Origin: an uncultured Clostridium sp.
GTDB taxonomy: Bacteria; Bacillota; Clostridia; Clostridiales; Clostridiaceae
Assembly: GCA_900539375.1 (NCBI GenBank)
Contig: UQBY01000002.1
Location: forward strand, 124,001-188,000
Length of the DNA: 64,000 bases
Reading direction: 5' to 3'
Part shown: positions 30,972 to 40,724 of the stretch, one piece after another
How positions within the stretch are numbered: the first letter of the stretch is position 1
Layout of the letters: each line of letters starts with the position of its first letter
The notes under the pieces: generated by a model
Told to the model about the DNA's origin: nothing
The model's input: the letters and a program-made list of their open reading frames with translations, nothing else
The model's database searches: none
Program-made: the position numbers and the translations under genes

Positions 30972-33179
30972 TTGATAGATTTATATGCAGAAGTAATAAT
31001 AAATAGTGATGCAGTTCAAATTGATAGACCTTTCACATATAAGGTAAGGGATGAGGACAACGAAAGCATACAGGTAGGACATAGGGTAAAAGTTCCCTTT
31101 GGAAATGGAAATAGAAGCGTTGAAGGCTTTGTAATAGGTTTAAAATGTGATGGAGTTGAAAATATTAAGAGAATTAAAAAAATAACTTGTCTTTTAGATA
31201 AAGAACCAATACTTAGTAGAGATGATTTAAAGCTTATAAACTTTTTAAGAGATAAATATTTATGTAAATATATAGATGGAATAAGAACTATAATTCCTGT
31301 TGGTCTTATGAGTGGATTAACTTCTAAAAAGAAAAGGGTTATAGTTTATTTAAAAGACTTAAATGAGGAACTTTCTAAAAAGGAAAATTATGTTTTTGTT
31401 ATGAATTTTATAAAAGAACATAGTGGAATGTTTATTAAAAGTGAACTTATAAATGATTATGGCTTATCTTCATATTCTATAAATAAGCTTATTGAAAAAG
31501 GATATTTATCAAGTGAAGAACAAATTGTAAATAGATATAATTTAAAAAGTTATAAAGAATACAAAAAAAATCAATTAAATGAAGAACAAAAAAATGTATT
31601 TGAGAAAGTTTTAAATTCTGATAAAAAGGGGTTTTTAATAAAAGGGGTAACAGGTTCTGGAAAAACAGAAGTGTATATGAATTTAGCATCTGAAGTTTTA
31701 AAATCAGGAAAATCAGTTATAATGCTTGTACCAGAAATTTCATTAACTCCTCAAATGATAGAAAGATTTAAAGGAAGATTTGGAGTTAATGTGGCTTTGT
31801 TTCATAGTAAGCTTTCTCAAGGAGAAAGATTTGATGAATGGTTTAGAGTAAAAAGAGGAGAGGTAAGGCTTGTAGTTGGTGCAAGAAGTGCAATTTTTCT
31901 TCCTCTTAAAGATTTAGGTTTAATAATAATAGATGAAGAACATGAAAATACATATAAATCAGAACAGAATCCTAAGTATAAAACAAAGGAAGTAGCAGAG
32001 TTTTTAAGTGAAATTAAAAATTGTAAGTATATTCTTGGTTCTGCAACTCCTTCAGTTGAAAGTTATTATGAAGCTATGGAAGGAAAATTAGAATTTCTTG
32101 AAATAAAAAACAGAGTAAAAAATCTTCCAATGCCTTCTATGGAAACTGTGGATATGAGAGAGGAATTAAAATCTGGAAACATGTCTCTTTTAAGCAGAAA
32201 ACTTAAAAATGAAGTAGAAGCTAACTTAAAAAATAAGGAACAGACAATATTGTTTTTAAATAGAAGAGGATTTTCAACCTTTGTTTCTTGTAGAAATTGT
32301 GGATATGTATTTAAGTGTCCTAAATGTGATGTAGCTATGACATATCATAAGAATGGATTTTTAGTATGTCATTATTGCGGAATAACTCAAAGAGAGGAAA
32401 AAAAATGTCCTAAATGTGGAAGTAAGTATGTTAAGTTTTTCGGTGCTGGTACAGAAAGGGTTGAAACAGAGGTAAAAAAAATATTTCCTCAAGCTAGAAT
32501 TCTTAGAATGGATGTTGATACAACAAGAACTAAAGATTCTCATGAAAAAATTTATAATGCCTTTAAAAAAGGTGAGGGAGATATTTTAATAGGAACACAA
32601 ATGGTTTCTAAGGGACTGGATTTTAAAAATGTTACTTTAGTAGGAGTTTTAGCAGCTGATATATCTTTAAATATACCAGATTATAGAGCAGGGGAAAGAA
32701 CTTATCAAATTTTAACTCAAGTATCAGGAAGGGCTGGAAGAGGGGATAAAAAAGGAAGGGTTATTATTCAAACCTATACTCCAGAAAGTCCAATAATAAA
32801 GTATTCAATGGAAAATGATTATGAAAAACTTTATAAAGATGAAATAGAAATTAGAAAAAGGATGAATTATCCTCCTTTTAGTAAAATCTTTTTAATAAAT
32901 TGTCAAAGTAAAAATGAAGAAATTTTAAAAAAGTTTATGAATAATTTAGGAGAAAAAATAGAAGAATTATTAGGTAAGGAAAAAAACTTAGAAATATTAG
33001 GCCCTGTACCATGTATAATAAAGAAAATTAAGGAAAATTATAGATGGCAGATTATGATAAAAGGTAATTTTAATGAAGAAATACCTAAAAAAATAAAATA
33101 TATACTTTATGAATTGACAAAGAGTGTATATAATGAAATAAGAGTTAGTATGGATACTAATCCAAACAATATGGCGTAG
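30972..33179 (+). CDS. priA: Primosomal protein N' (PriA helicase)
   Basis: Replication restart helicase, 735 residues. An N-terminal DNA-binding domain (LYAEVIINSDAVQIDRPFTY) precedes helicase motifs: GVTGSGKTEVYM (Walker A), DEEHENTYKSEQNPKY (DEEH box), LGSATPS and QMVSKGLDF. A zinc-binding insert of paired cysteines lies between them (CRNCGYVFKCPKC, CHYCG, CPKCG). TTG 30972 is preferred because AGGTG lies at a good distance; GTG 30963 is possible but lies on the ribosome site. def follows after 13 bases. Confidence 0.95.
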   Translation: MIDLYAEVIINSDAVQIDRPFTYKVRDEDNESIQVGHRVKVPFGNGNRSVEGFVIGLKCDGVENIKRIKKITCLLDKEPILSRDDLKLINFLRDKYLCKYIDGIRTIIPVGLMSGLTSKKKRVIVYLKDLNEELSKKENYVFVMNFIKEHSGMFIKSELINDYGLSSYSINKLIEKGYLSSEEQIVNRYNLKSYKEYKKNQLNEEQKNVFEKVLNSDKKGFLIKGVTGSGKTEVYMNLASEVLKSGKSVIMLVPEISLTPQMIERFKGRFGVNVALFHSKLSQGERFDEWFRVKRGEVRLVVGARSAIFLPLKDLGLIIIDEEHENTYKSEQNPKYKTKEVAEFLSEIKNCKYILGSATPSVESYYEAMEGKLEFLEIKNRVKNLPMPSMETVDMREELKSGNMSLLSRKLKNEVEANLKNKEQTILFLNRRGFSTFVSCRNCGYVFKCPKCDVAMTYHKNGFLVCHYCGITQREEKKCPKCGSKYVKFFGAGTERVETEVKKIFPQARILRMDVDTTRTKDSHEKIYNAFKKGEGDILIGTQMVSKGLDFKNVTLVGVLAADISLNIPDYRAGERTYQILTQVSGRAGRGDKKGRVIIQTYTPESPIIKYSMENDYEKLYKDEIEIRKRMNYPPFSKIFLINCQSKNEEILKKFMNNLGEKIEELLGKEKNLEILGPVPCIIKKIKENYRWQIMIKGNFNEEIPKKIKYILYELTKSVYNEIRVSMDTNPNNMA

Positions 33180-33192
33180 GAGGTTATTAAAA

Positions 33193-33639
33193 ATGGCTAT
33201 AAGAAATATTAGAATTGAAGGAGATCCAATTTTAAGAAAAAAATCTAAGACAGTAGAAAAGATAGATGAAAGAGTTCTAACATTAATAGAAGATATGAAA
33301 GAGACAATGTATAAAGCAGATGGTGTTGGAATTGCAGCACCACAAGTTGGAATATTAAAAAAGATATTTGTAATTGATATTTATGATGGAAATGGTCCTT
33401 TTGTATTTATAAATCCTGAAATATTAGAAACTAAAGGTTCTCAAGAAGATGAAGAAGGATGTTTAAGTATACCAGGAGTACAAGAACCTGTAAAAAGACC
33501 TTATTATGTTAAGGTAAAAGCTACTAATGAAAAGGGTGAAGAGTTTATTCTTGAAGCAGAAGAATTAATGGCAAGGGCAGTATGCCATGAAAATGACCAT
33601 TTATATGGAAAATTATTTATAGACTATGTAGAAAAATAG
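33193..33639 (+). CDS. def: Peptide deformylase
   Basis: Removes the formyl group from nascent proteins. The 148-residue metalloenzyme has all three motifs: GVGIAAPQVG, EGCLSIPG (metal-binding Cys) and CHENDHLYG (HExxH, with N at the third position where I is common). The ATG follows TAGGAGG. It is paired with fmt, the formyltransferase, 15 bases downstream, as in most bacteria. Nothing in the sequence suggests loss of function. Confidence 0.96.
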   Translation: MAIRNIRIEGDPILRKKSKTVEKIDERVLTLIEDMKETMYKADGVGIAAPQVGILKKIFVIDIYDGNGPFVFINPEILETKGSQEDEEGCLSIPGVQEPVKRPYYVKVKATNEKGEEFILEAEELMARAVCHENDHLYGKLFIDYVEK

Positions 33640-33654
33640 GAGGAATATACTTTA

Positions 33655-34581
33655 ATGAAAATAGTTTTTATGGGAACTCCAGAGTTTGCAGTACCATCTT
33701 TAGAAAAACTTATTAAAAAGTATGAAGTTTTAGCTGTTTTAACTCAACCTGATAAACCTAAAGGAAGAGGAAAGAAAATGGCATATTCTGAAGTAAAGGA
33801 AGTTGCAGTTAGAGAAAATATTCCTGTTTATCAACCTATAAAGCTTAAAGAGGATAGAGAACTTATTGAAAAGCTTAAGGAAATGAAACCAGACTTTATA
33901 ATAGTAGTTGCCTTTGGTCAAATACTTACAAAGGAAATTTTAGATATACCTAAATATGGATGTATAAATCTTCATGGTTCTCTTTTACCAATGTATAGAG
34001 GAGCAGCACCAATAAATTGGGCTGTTATTAAGGGGGAAAAAATTTCTGGAAATACAACAATGCTTATGAATGAAGGTTTAGATACAGGTGATATGTTATT
34101 AAAAGACGAAGTGGAAATTAAAGATAACATGACAGCAGGAGAATTATATAACATATTAAAAGACAGAGGAGCAGATTTACTTATAGATACAATTGAAAAA
34201 ATGAAAGAAGGTTCTATAAACCCAGTAAAGCAAGAGGGTGAAACCTTTTATGCTAAAATGTTAAATAAAGAAATGGCTAAAATTAACTGGAATGAAAATG
34301 CTGAAACTGTAAATAATTTTATAAGAGGATTAAATCCTTGGCCTATAGCTTATACATTTTATAAAGAAAAGCCAATGAAAATATTTGAAGCACAAGTTAT
34401 AAATGAAAAGAGTAATAAAGAGCCAGGAACAATTTTAAATGTTTCAAAAGAAGGAATAAAAGTAGCTTGTGTAGAAAATATATTACTTGTAAAAAAGGTT
34501 CAATTTCCAAATGGAAAACCACTTGAAGTTAAACAATATATAAATGGTAATACTATTGAAGAAAACACTGTCCTAAAATAG
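33655..34581 (+). CDS. fmt: Methionyl-tRNA formyltransferase
   Basis: Formylates initiator methionyl-tRNA. The 308-residue product starts MKIVFMGTPEFAVPSLEKL and contains the signature GCINLHGSLLPMYRGAAPIN, with catalytic Asn and His, and the conserved Asp in MNEGLDTGDML. The C-terminal OB-like domain carries NPWPIAYTFYK. The ATG follows TAGGAGGAA. It is part of the priA-def-fmt-yugP-rsmB run, with gaps of 11-15 bases that indicate a single transcript. Confidence 0.96.
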   Translation: MKIVFMGTPEFAVPSLEKLIKKYEVLAVLTQPDKPKGRGKKMAYSEVKEVAVRENIPVYQPIKLKEDRELIEKLKEMKPDFIIVVAFGQILTKEILDIPKYGCINLHGSLLPMYRGAAPINWAVIKGEKISGNTTMLMNEGLDTGDMLLKDEVEIKDNMTAGELYNILKDRGADLLIDTIEKMKEGSINPVKQEGETFYAKMLNKEMAKINWNENAETVNNFIRGLNPWPIAYTFYKEKPMKIFEAQVINEKSNKEPGTILNVSKEGIKVACVENILLVKKVQFPNGKPLEVKQYINGNTIEENTVLK

Positions 34582-34592
34582 GAGGGATTTTT

Positions 34593-35276
34593 ATGTTTTA
34601 TTATGATTCAACTATGTTAATTTTAATACCAGCTCTTATTATAAGCTTTATTGCACAAGCACAAATTAGCAGTGCATATTCAAAATATAAAAGAGTAGGT
34701 ACAAGAAATGGCTATACAGGTCAGCAAGTTGCAAGAATGATGCTTGATGAAGCTGGATTATATGATATTTCAATAGAAGTTATAAATCAAGAACTTGGAG
34801 ACCATTATTCCCCAAGTGAAAGAATTTTAAGATTATCACCTGATGTATATAGTGGAAGTAGTATAGCATCAGCTGGAATAGCAGCTCATGAAGTAGGGCA
34901 TGCAATACAACATAAAGAAGGATATAAACCACTTACTATAAGAAATGCTATTGTACCAGTAGCTAATATAGGTTCATCTTTTTCATGGATTGTATTCTTT
35001 TTAGGATTAGTTTTAGGACTTCAAAAATTAACTACAATAGGAATAATATTATTTTCAGCAGTTGTTGTATTTCAACTAATAACACTTCCAGTAGAATTTA
35101 ATGCTTCTTTTAGAGCTCTTTCAATTTTAAAGAGTAGAAGTATACTTTATGAAGATGAAGTAAAAGGTGCAAAAAAAGTTTTAAAAGCAGCAGCTATGAC
35201 ATATGTAGCAGCAGTTTTACATTCAATTTCACAATTGATTAGATTATTAGTATTAAGTAATAGAAATGATGATTAA
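34593..35276 (+). CDS. YugP-type membrane zinc metallopeptidase
   Basis: A 227-residue membrane protease-like protein. It has an N-terminal helix, then the zinc motif AAHEVGHAIQH (HExxH, about residues 95-105), two to three further hydrophobic helices and the conserved LPVEFNASFRAL. This matches the neutral zinc metallopeptidase YugP family, whose gene lies between fmt and rsmB in many clostridia. Its substrate is unknown. The ATG follows TAGGAGGG. The position suggests a link to translation or membrane quality control, but this is only context. Confidence 0.87.
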   Translation: MFYYDSTMLILIPALIISFIAQAQISSAYSKYKRVGTRNGYTGQQVARMMLDEAGLYDISIEVINQELGDHYSPSERILRLSPDVYSGSSIASAGIAAHEVGHAIQHKEGYKPLTIRNAIVPVANIGSSFSWIVFFLGLVLGLQKLTTIGIILFSAVVVFQLITLPVEFNASFRALSILKSRSILYEDEVKGAKKVLKAAAMTYVAAVLHSISQLIRLLVLSNRNDD

Positions 35277-35288
35277 GAGGTATGATAT

Positions 35289-36608
35289 ATGAATAGTAGA
35301 GAAATTGCAGTAAAAGTATTAGATAGAGTTATAAGAGAAGGAGCTTATTCTAATATAATACTTTCAAAAGAATTAAATGCATCAGATTTATCTGATCAAG
35401 ATAAAGGACTTACAACAGAAATTGTTTATGGAACTTTAAGAAGATTAAAAACAATAGATATGATTTTAGCCTCTTTAGTTAAAGATTTATCTGTAATGGA
35501 TAAAAAGGTATTAACTATTTTAAGAGTAGCTATATATCAAATGAAATTTTTAGATAAGATTCCACCTTATGCAGCCTGTAATGAAGCTGTAGAACTTGCA
35601 AAGGAAGTTTCAGAAAAAGATGGAAAGTTAGTAAATGGAATATTAAGAAACTATTTAAGTAAAGATGGAAATGTAGAAATTAATTTTAGAAATAAAATTG
35701 ATGAATTAGCATTTAATTTATCCTTTGAACCTTGGATGATAAGAATGCTTATAAAACAATATGGTGAAGCAGAAGCTATAAGAATATTAGAAGAACTTAA
35801 TAATACTCCAGGGGTAACAGTAAGAGTTAACAATATTAAAGCAGATTATGAAGATGTATTTGAAGAATTAGAATCTGAAGGTTATGAAGTTGAAGAAGGA
35901 GAAGTTTGTCCTGAAGCAATCTCAATAACAGGTGGAAAAGGAATAGAAAAAAATCAAGCATTTATTGATGGTAAAATAACAGTTCAAGATGAAAGTGCTA
36001 TGCTTATTGCACCATTATTAGATATTGAAGATAATCTTACAGTTATAGATTTATGTTGTGCACCTGGTGGAAAAACAACTCATATAGGAGAACTTTTAAA
36101 CAACACAGGAAAAGTATTAGCTTTTGATTTATATCCACAAAAATTAGAACTTGTTAGAGAAAATGCTGAAAGATTAGGTATAACAAATATTGATTTAGGA
36201 GAAATGGATGCAACAAAGCTTAATGTTAATTTAATAGGTCTTGCAGATAGAGTGCTTATTGATGTTCCATGTTCTGGAATAGGTATAATAAGAAAGAAAC
36301 CAGAAATAAAATGGACTAAAAAGAGAAGTGAAATAAAAGAACTTGTAGAAATTCAAAGACAAATAATGGATAATGCTTGGGAATACTTAAAGAAAGATGG
36401 AGTTATGGTATATTCAACTTGTACTGTTAATAAAGAAGAAAATCAAGAAAATATAACATGGTTTTTAAATAAGCATAAAGATGCAAAAATTGAAAAGATA
36501 TTTGTTGGAAGAGAAGAAAATCTAAGATATGATGATTTAGGAACATTAACAATATTCCCAAATCAATATATGGATGGATTCTTTGTAACTAAGATTAAAA
36601 AATGTTAG
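35289..36608 (+). CDS. rsmB: 16S rRNA (cytosine-967 C5) methyltransferase RsmB
   Basis: A 439-residue rRNA methyltransferase. An N-terminal NusB-like RNA-binding domain (SREIAVKVLDRVIREGAYSN, then PPYAACNEAVELAKE) precedes the SAM-dependent domain with LCCAPGGKTTHIGEL, DVPCSGIGIIRKKPEIKW (PC motif) and YSTCTVNKEENQENI (second catalytic Cys). The ATG is preceded by AAGAGG. Its end overlaps the upstream region of rlmN, giving two neighbouring RNA methyltransferases in one transcript. Confidence 0.95.
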   Translation: MNSREIAVKVLDRVIREGAYSNIILSKELNASDLSDQDKGLTTEIVYGTLRRLKTIDMILASLVKDLSVMDKKVLTILRVAIYQMKFLDKIPPYAACNEAVELAKEVSEKDGKLVNGILRNYLSKDGNVEINFRNKIDELAFNLSFEPWMIRMLIKQYGEAEAIRILEELNNTPGVTVRVNNIKADYEDVFEELESEGYEVEEGEVCPEAISITGGKGIEKNQAFIDGKITVQDESAMLIAPLLDIEDNLTVIDLCCAPGGKTTHIGELLNNTGKVLAFDLYPQKLELVRENAERLGITNIDLGEMDATKLNVNLIGLADRVLIDVPCSGIGIIRKKPEIKWTKKRSEIKELVEIQRQIMDNAWEYLKKDGVMVYSTCTVNKEENQENITWFLNKHKDAKIEKIFVGREENLRYDDLGTLTIFPNQYMDGFFVTKIKKC

Positions 36609-36616
36609 GAGAATAT

Positions 36617-37639
36617 ATGAATAATATATTAGATTATACGCTAGAAGAATTGCAAGAATGGATGAAAGAGAATAAAGAAAGTGCTTTTAGAGCAAAACAA
36701 GTTTTTTCATGGATATATAAAGAATGTTTTCAGTTTGATGAAATGAAAAATATACCTAAAGGACTTAAGGAAAAACTTAAAGAAAATTTCTATATAGGAA
36801 TTCCTAAAATAGTTCAAGAATATGTTTCTAAATTTGATGGAACAAAAAAACTTTTATTAGCTTTAGAAGATGGCAATTTAATTGAAAGTGTAATTATGAA
36901 GTATAAGTATGGCAATTCTATATGTATTTCTACTCAAGTTGGTTGTAGAATGGGATGTACATTTTGTGCTTCAACAATAGACGGAAAAGTTAGAGATTTA
37001 ACAGCAGGAGAAATATTATCTGAAATATTAGTTGCTCAAAAATTACTTGGAGAAAGAATTTCTAATGTGGTTTTAATGGGAAGCGGAGAACCTTTTGACA
37101 ACTATGATAATGTTATAAAGTTTTTAGAACTTGTTAATGCAGAGTATGGACTAAATATTGGGCAAAGACATATTACTTTATCTACCTGTGGTATAGTACC
37201 TAAAATATATGATTTAGCAGATAAAGAATATAGTGTTACTCTTGCAATTTCTCTTCATGCTTTTAGTGATGAAAAAAGAAAAGAAATTATGCCAATAGCA
37301 AATAAATATTCAATAAAAGAAATTCTTAAGGCTTGTAATTATTATATTAATAAAACAAAGAGAAGAATAACTTTTGAATATTCTTTAGTTAAGGACATTA
37401 ATGATAGTGCTGAAGATGCAAAATCATTAGGTAAGCTTTTAAAGGGGATGTTATGTCACGTAAATTTAATTCCTGTTAATGAAGTAAAGGAAAATTCATT
37501 TAAAAGGTCATCAGAAAAAACTATAAATGAATTTGAAAAAATTCTTAAAGATATGGGAATTGAAGTTACTGTAAGACGTGAAATGGGAAGTGACATAAAT
37601 GCAGCCTGTGGACAGCTTAGAAGAAGTTATTTAAAATAA
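36617..37639 (+). CDS. rlmN: Dual-specificity RNA methyltransferase RlmN (radical SAM)
   Basis: Methylates adenosine C2 in 23S rRNA and some tRNAs. The 340-residue product has the radical SAM cluster motif CRMGCTFC (CxxxCxxC), NVVLMGSGEPFDNYDNV, the conserved HITLSTCGIVP and a catalytic Cys near the C-terminus (AACGQLRR). ATG 36617 follows TTAGGAGA; an ATG at 36602 lies before that site and within rsmB, so it was not used. It is followed after 67 bases by prpC. Confidence 0.95.
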   Translation: MNNILDYTLEELQEWMKENKESAFRAKQVFSWIYKECFQFDEMKNIPKGLKEKLKENFYIGIPKIVQEYVSKFDGTKKLLLALEDGNLIESVIMKYKYGNSICISTQVGCRMGCTFCASTIDGKVRDLTAGEILSEILVAQKLLGERISNVVLMGSGEPFDNYDNVIKFLELVNAEYGLNIGQRHITLSTCGIVPKIYDLADKEYSVTLAISLHAFSDEKRKEIMPIANKYSIKEILKACNYYINKTKRRITFEYSLVKDINDSAEDAKSLGKLLKGMLCHVNLIPVNEVKENSFKRSSEKTINEFEKILKDMGIEVTVRREMGSDINAACGQLRRSYLK

Positions 37640-37706
37640 TTTTTAGTAAAAAGCTAAAGTCATATAAAAAAAGCTATTTATGGCTATAGTTGAAAGGGAG
37701 AATTAA

Positions 37707-38429
37707 ATGGTTGCTATTTTAACTGATGTAGGAAATTCAAGAAGTTTAAATGAAGACTTTGCAAGTTATATAGAAAAAGATGATTATAGTGTTTATGTTG
37801 TAGCAGATGGTATGGGTGGCCATAATGCAGGAGAAGTTGCTAGTAGAATGGCTTCTGTTGGTATTGTAGAATATATATATCATCATTTTACTAATATAGA
37901 AAAAGAGAAACTTTTAAGAAGGGCTGTTAAAAAAGTAAATTTAGATGTATTTAATCATTCTAAAGAAAATGAAAAATTAAATGGAATGGGAACTACAATT
38001 ACTGCTTGTTTAACATTTCAAGATAAAATTCAAGTTGCAAATGTAGGAGATAGTTCATGTTTTGGAATAAGAAATAATGACATTGTTAAGCTAACTAAAG
38101 ATCATTCTCTTGTTCAAGAATTAGTTGATGCTGGTTCAATATCAGAACAACAAGCTAGTAATCATCCTAAAAAGAATATAATTACAAGAGCAGTTGGAAC
38201 AAGTTCACATGTAGATGTTGATATATTTGAAATGTATAAAGATAAATTTGATATTTATATGCTTTGTACAGATGGACTTACCAATGAAGTATCAAGAAAG
38301 GAAATTCTAGAAGTAATACATAAAAGTAGCAATTTAGAGGAAGCTTGCAGCAAACTTGTTGAATTAGCTAAATACAGAGGTGGAAAGGATAATATAACAG
38401 TATTGTTGTTTGGAGGAGAGAAAAGATGA
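37707..38429 (+). CDS. prpC: PP2C-type protein serine/threonine phosphatase PrpC (Stp)
   Basis: The 240-residue phosphatase opposes the PASTA kinase encoded next. Metal-binding motifs of the PP2C family are clear: TDVGNSRSLNEDFA, VVADGMGGHNAGE, MGTTITACL, NVGDSSCFGI and LCTDGLTNEV, with GGKDNITVLL at the end. The ATG follows AAGGGAG. Its stop overlaps the prkC start by four bases (ATGA), the usual coupling for this pair. The location just after rlmN and before rsgA is conserved across Firmicutes. Confidence 0.96.
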   Translation: MVAILTDVGNSRSLNEDFASYIEKDDYSVYVVADGMGGHNAGEVASRMASVGIVEYIYHHFTNIEKEKLLRRAVKKVNLDVFNHSKENEKLNGMGTTITACLTFQDKIQVANVGDSSCFGIRNNDIVKLTKDHSLVQELVDAGSISEQQASNHPKKNIITRAVGTSSHVDVDIFEMYKDKFDIYMLCTDGLTNEVSRKEILEVIHKSSNLEEACSKLVELAKYRGGKDNITVLLFGGEKR

Positions 38430-40585
38430 TAGGACAAATATTGGGAAATAGATATGAGATTCTAGAAAAAATTGGCGAAGGTGGAATGTCAGAAGTATAT
38501 AAAGCTAGATGTAATAAGCTTAATAGATTTGTAGCAGTAAAAATTCTTAAAGAATCTCTTGCAAATAATGAAGAAATTGTTGAAAAGTTTAAAAAGGAAG
38601 CAACTGCAATAGCTGCTTTATCAGATAATAATATAGTTAATGTTTTAGATGTAGGAACACAAGATAATATTAATTATATTGTAATGGAACTTGTTAAAGG
38701 GAAAACTTTAAAAGAATTAATAGTTGAATTTGGAAAAATGAATTATGAAACAGCTGTGAAGATAGGAATTCAAGTGGCTAAAGCTTTAGATTGTGCTCAT
38801 AAAAATGGAATAATTCACAGAGATGTAAAACCTCAAAATATTTTAGTTACAGAAGATGGTGTTATAAAGGTTACAGACTTTGGAATAGCTAAGTCTTCAG
38901 GTTCTAAAACTCTTACAAATTCTTCAACAGTTATGGGGTCAGCTCATTATTTTTCCCCAGAACAAGCAAAGGGAAGCTTTTTAGATGTTAGAACAGATTT
39001 ATATTCTTTAGGGGTTGTTTTATATGAAATGACAACAGGAAGACTTCCTTTTGATGCAGAATCTCCAGTAACTGTTGCATTAAAGCATATACAAGAAGAG
39101 CCAATACCACCAAAGCAAATTAACTCTAAAATACCAGAAAGTTTAAATAATCTTATTTTAAAAGCTATGAGTAAAGACCCAAATAAAAGGTATCAAACTG
39201 CAAGAGAACTTATAAATGACCTTCAAAAGATAAAAGATGACCCTAATGTAAAAATAGGAGCAGATCTTAACGAAGATGATGGACATACAATAATAATGAG
39301 TGCAGTAAATCCAGATGAAATAAAAAATATTAAAAATTCAGCTATGTCTTCTAAAGATGATGATGATTATGATGATGAAAATGAAGATGATAATAATTAT
39401 TATGACGATGAAGAAGAAGATGATGATGATTATGATGATGATTATTACGATGATGATGATTATTATGAAGATGAAGATGATGATGATAATTACTATAAGA
39501 GAAAAAAAGGTAATAATAAATCAAAAAAAATAATAGTAACTATAGTAAGTATTTTAGCAATTCTTATTATAGGAACAGTTGGATATAATGTTCTTGGAAA
39601 GAGTTCTGGAAGCAGTAGTAGTAATAAAAAAGAAATAAAAGTTCCTAATATAGAAGGAATGACTATTGAACAAGCTAAAACTGAATTAAGTAAGTTAGGA
39701 TTAAAACTTGTTGAAGGTGGAACTGAAGAAAGTGATAAACCAGAAGGTACAATTATAAGTGTTTATCCTAAAGTTGGAACAGCTGTAAAAGCAAGTACTG
39801 AAGTAAGAGTTATAGTAAGTGGTGGACAGACAAGTATAAAGATGCCTGATTTAACAGAATCTACCCTTGAAGATGCTAAAGCTTTATTAGAAGATAGTGG
39901 ACTTACTAATTATGAAGTTGTTGAAAAATATTCAAATAGTATTAAAGCAGGAGAAGTAATAGGAACAGACCCAGATGCAGGTGAAGAAGTTTCAGATGAC
40001 ACTAAGATAACTATATATGTAAGTAAAGGTCCAGAAATCAAATATGTAACTGTAGAAGATGTTAGAGGAATGTCTGAAAATAGAGCAAAGAGTACCCTTG
40101 AAGCAGCAGGATTAAAAGTTGCAGATGTTCAAACAGTTGAAGTTAAGGATGACAGTAGTGTTAATGTTGTTGTAAAACAATCTATAGAACCAGGAAAAAG
40201 TGTTCAAGAAGGAACATCAATTACAATTTATATAGGATATAAAAAAGAAGAAAAAGAACAAAGTGTAGATGTAAGTGATGTTATTGGTATGACAGGCTCT
40301 GATGCTATTGAGTATTTAGTTAGTTTAGGATTTAAGAGAAGTAATATTACTTTGTCTGGTACAGGAAATAGAAGTGATATTGTAGAAAGTGCAAGTTCTC
40401 AATATGCAAAACCAAGTCAAACAATTACATTGTATATGGAAAAAACATCAGAACCAAGTGACACTGATGATAACAATAATAATGGTAATAATAATAATAA
40501 TAACAATAATAACAATAATAATGGTGAAAATGGTGAAAATGGTGATAACAATAGTAGCTCAACACAAACAGCTAGTCATAACTAA
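38426..40585 (+). CDS. prkC: PASTA-domain serine/threonine protein kinase PrkC
   Basis: Membrane kinase sensing cell-wall fragments, 719 residues. The kinase domain (about 1-275) has GEGGMSEVYKA, catalytic HRDVKPQNI, DFGIAK and SPEQAKG. A highly acidic Asp/Glu/Tyr linker of about 55 residues follows (309-361), then KRKKG and one membrane helix (about 368-390). Four extracellular PASTA repeats follow (VPNIEGMTIEQA, MPDLTESTLEDA, VEDVRGMSENRA, VSDVIGMTGSDA), then an Asn-rich tail. The linker and tail are unusual in length and composition; both are encoded by triplet repeats. It is coupled to prpC upstream, with a terminator after it. Confidence 0.96.
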   Translation: MIGQILGNRYEILEKIGEGGMSEVYKARCNKLNRFVAVKILKESLANNEEIVEKFKKEATAIAALSDNNIVNVLDVGTQDNINYIVMELVKGKTLKELIVEFGKMNYETAVKIGIQVAKALDCAHKNGIIHRDVKPQNILVTEDGVIKVTDFGIAKSSGSKTLTNSSTVMGSAHYFSPEQAKGSFLDVRTDLYSLGVVLYEMTTGRLPFDAESPVTVALKHIQEEPIPPKQINSKIPESLNNLILKAMSKDPNKRYQTARELINDLQKIKDDPNVKIGADLNEDDGHTIIMSAVNPDEIKNIKNSAMSSKDDDDYDDENEDDNNYYDDEEEDDDDYDDDYYDDDDYYEDEDDDDNYYKRKKGNNKSKKIIVTIVSILAILIIGTVGYNVLGKSSGSSSSNKKEIKVPNIEGMTIEQAKTELSKLGLKLVEGGTEESDKPEGTIISVYPKVGTAVKASTEVRVIVSGGQTSIKMPDLTESTLEDAKALLEDSGLTNYEVVEKYSNSIKAGEVIGTDPDAGEEVSDDTKITIYVSKGPEIKYVTVEDVRGMSENRAKSTLEAAGLKVADVQTVEVKDDSSVNVVVKQSIEPGKSVQEGTSITIYIGYKKEEKEQSVDVSDVIGMTGSDAIEYLVSLGFKRSNITLSGTGNRSDIVESASSQYAKPSQTITLYMEKTSEPSDTDDNNNNGNNNNNNNNNNNNGENGENGDNNSSSTQTASHN
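39352..39510 (+). repeat. GAT/GAA/TAT triplet-repeat tract coding the acidic linker of PrkC
   Basis: About 160 bases of near-tandem GAT with GAA and TAT give a run of Asp, Glu and Tyr. In-frame triplet slippage could change linker length without breaking the gene. Confidence 0.7.
40469..40553 (+). repeat. AAT/AAC triplet-repeat tract coding the Asn-rich tail of PrkC
   Basis: About 85 bases of AAT/AAC triplets with a few GGT and GAA codons encode poly-Asn followed by Gly-Glu-Asn repeats at the extracellular C-terminus. Confidence 0.75.
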
Positions 40586-40592
40586 TTAAAAA

Positions 40593-40650
40593 AAGGCAAT
40601 GTCGTTTTTAGAATATAAAAAATCTAAAAAGGCATTGCCTTAAATTTTAT
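40593..40650 (+). terminator. Terminator after prkC
   Basis: AAGGCAATG and CATTGCCTT arms, extended inward by TTTTAGA/TCTAAAA with a bulge, then an AT-rich tail with T runs. Confidence 0.8.
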
Positions 40651-40662
40651 TCTAAAAATAGT

Positions 40663-40692
40663 TTGCAAAAATATAATAAAAATGGTTATTAT
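40663..40692 (+). promoter_or_regulatory. Sigma A-type promoter for rsgA-thiN
   Basis: TTGCAA at 40663-40668, an 18-base spacer, and TATTAT at 40687-40692. Confidence 0.5.
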
Positions 40693-40724
40693 ATTTATGT
40701 TAGAAATAAAAAATTGGAGGTAAC

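Noticed and set aside
39352..40553. Triplet repeats in prkC as a CRISPR array
   Set aside because: They are short in-frame codon repeats without spacers and encode a continuous protein.
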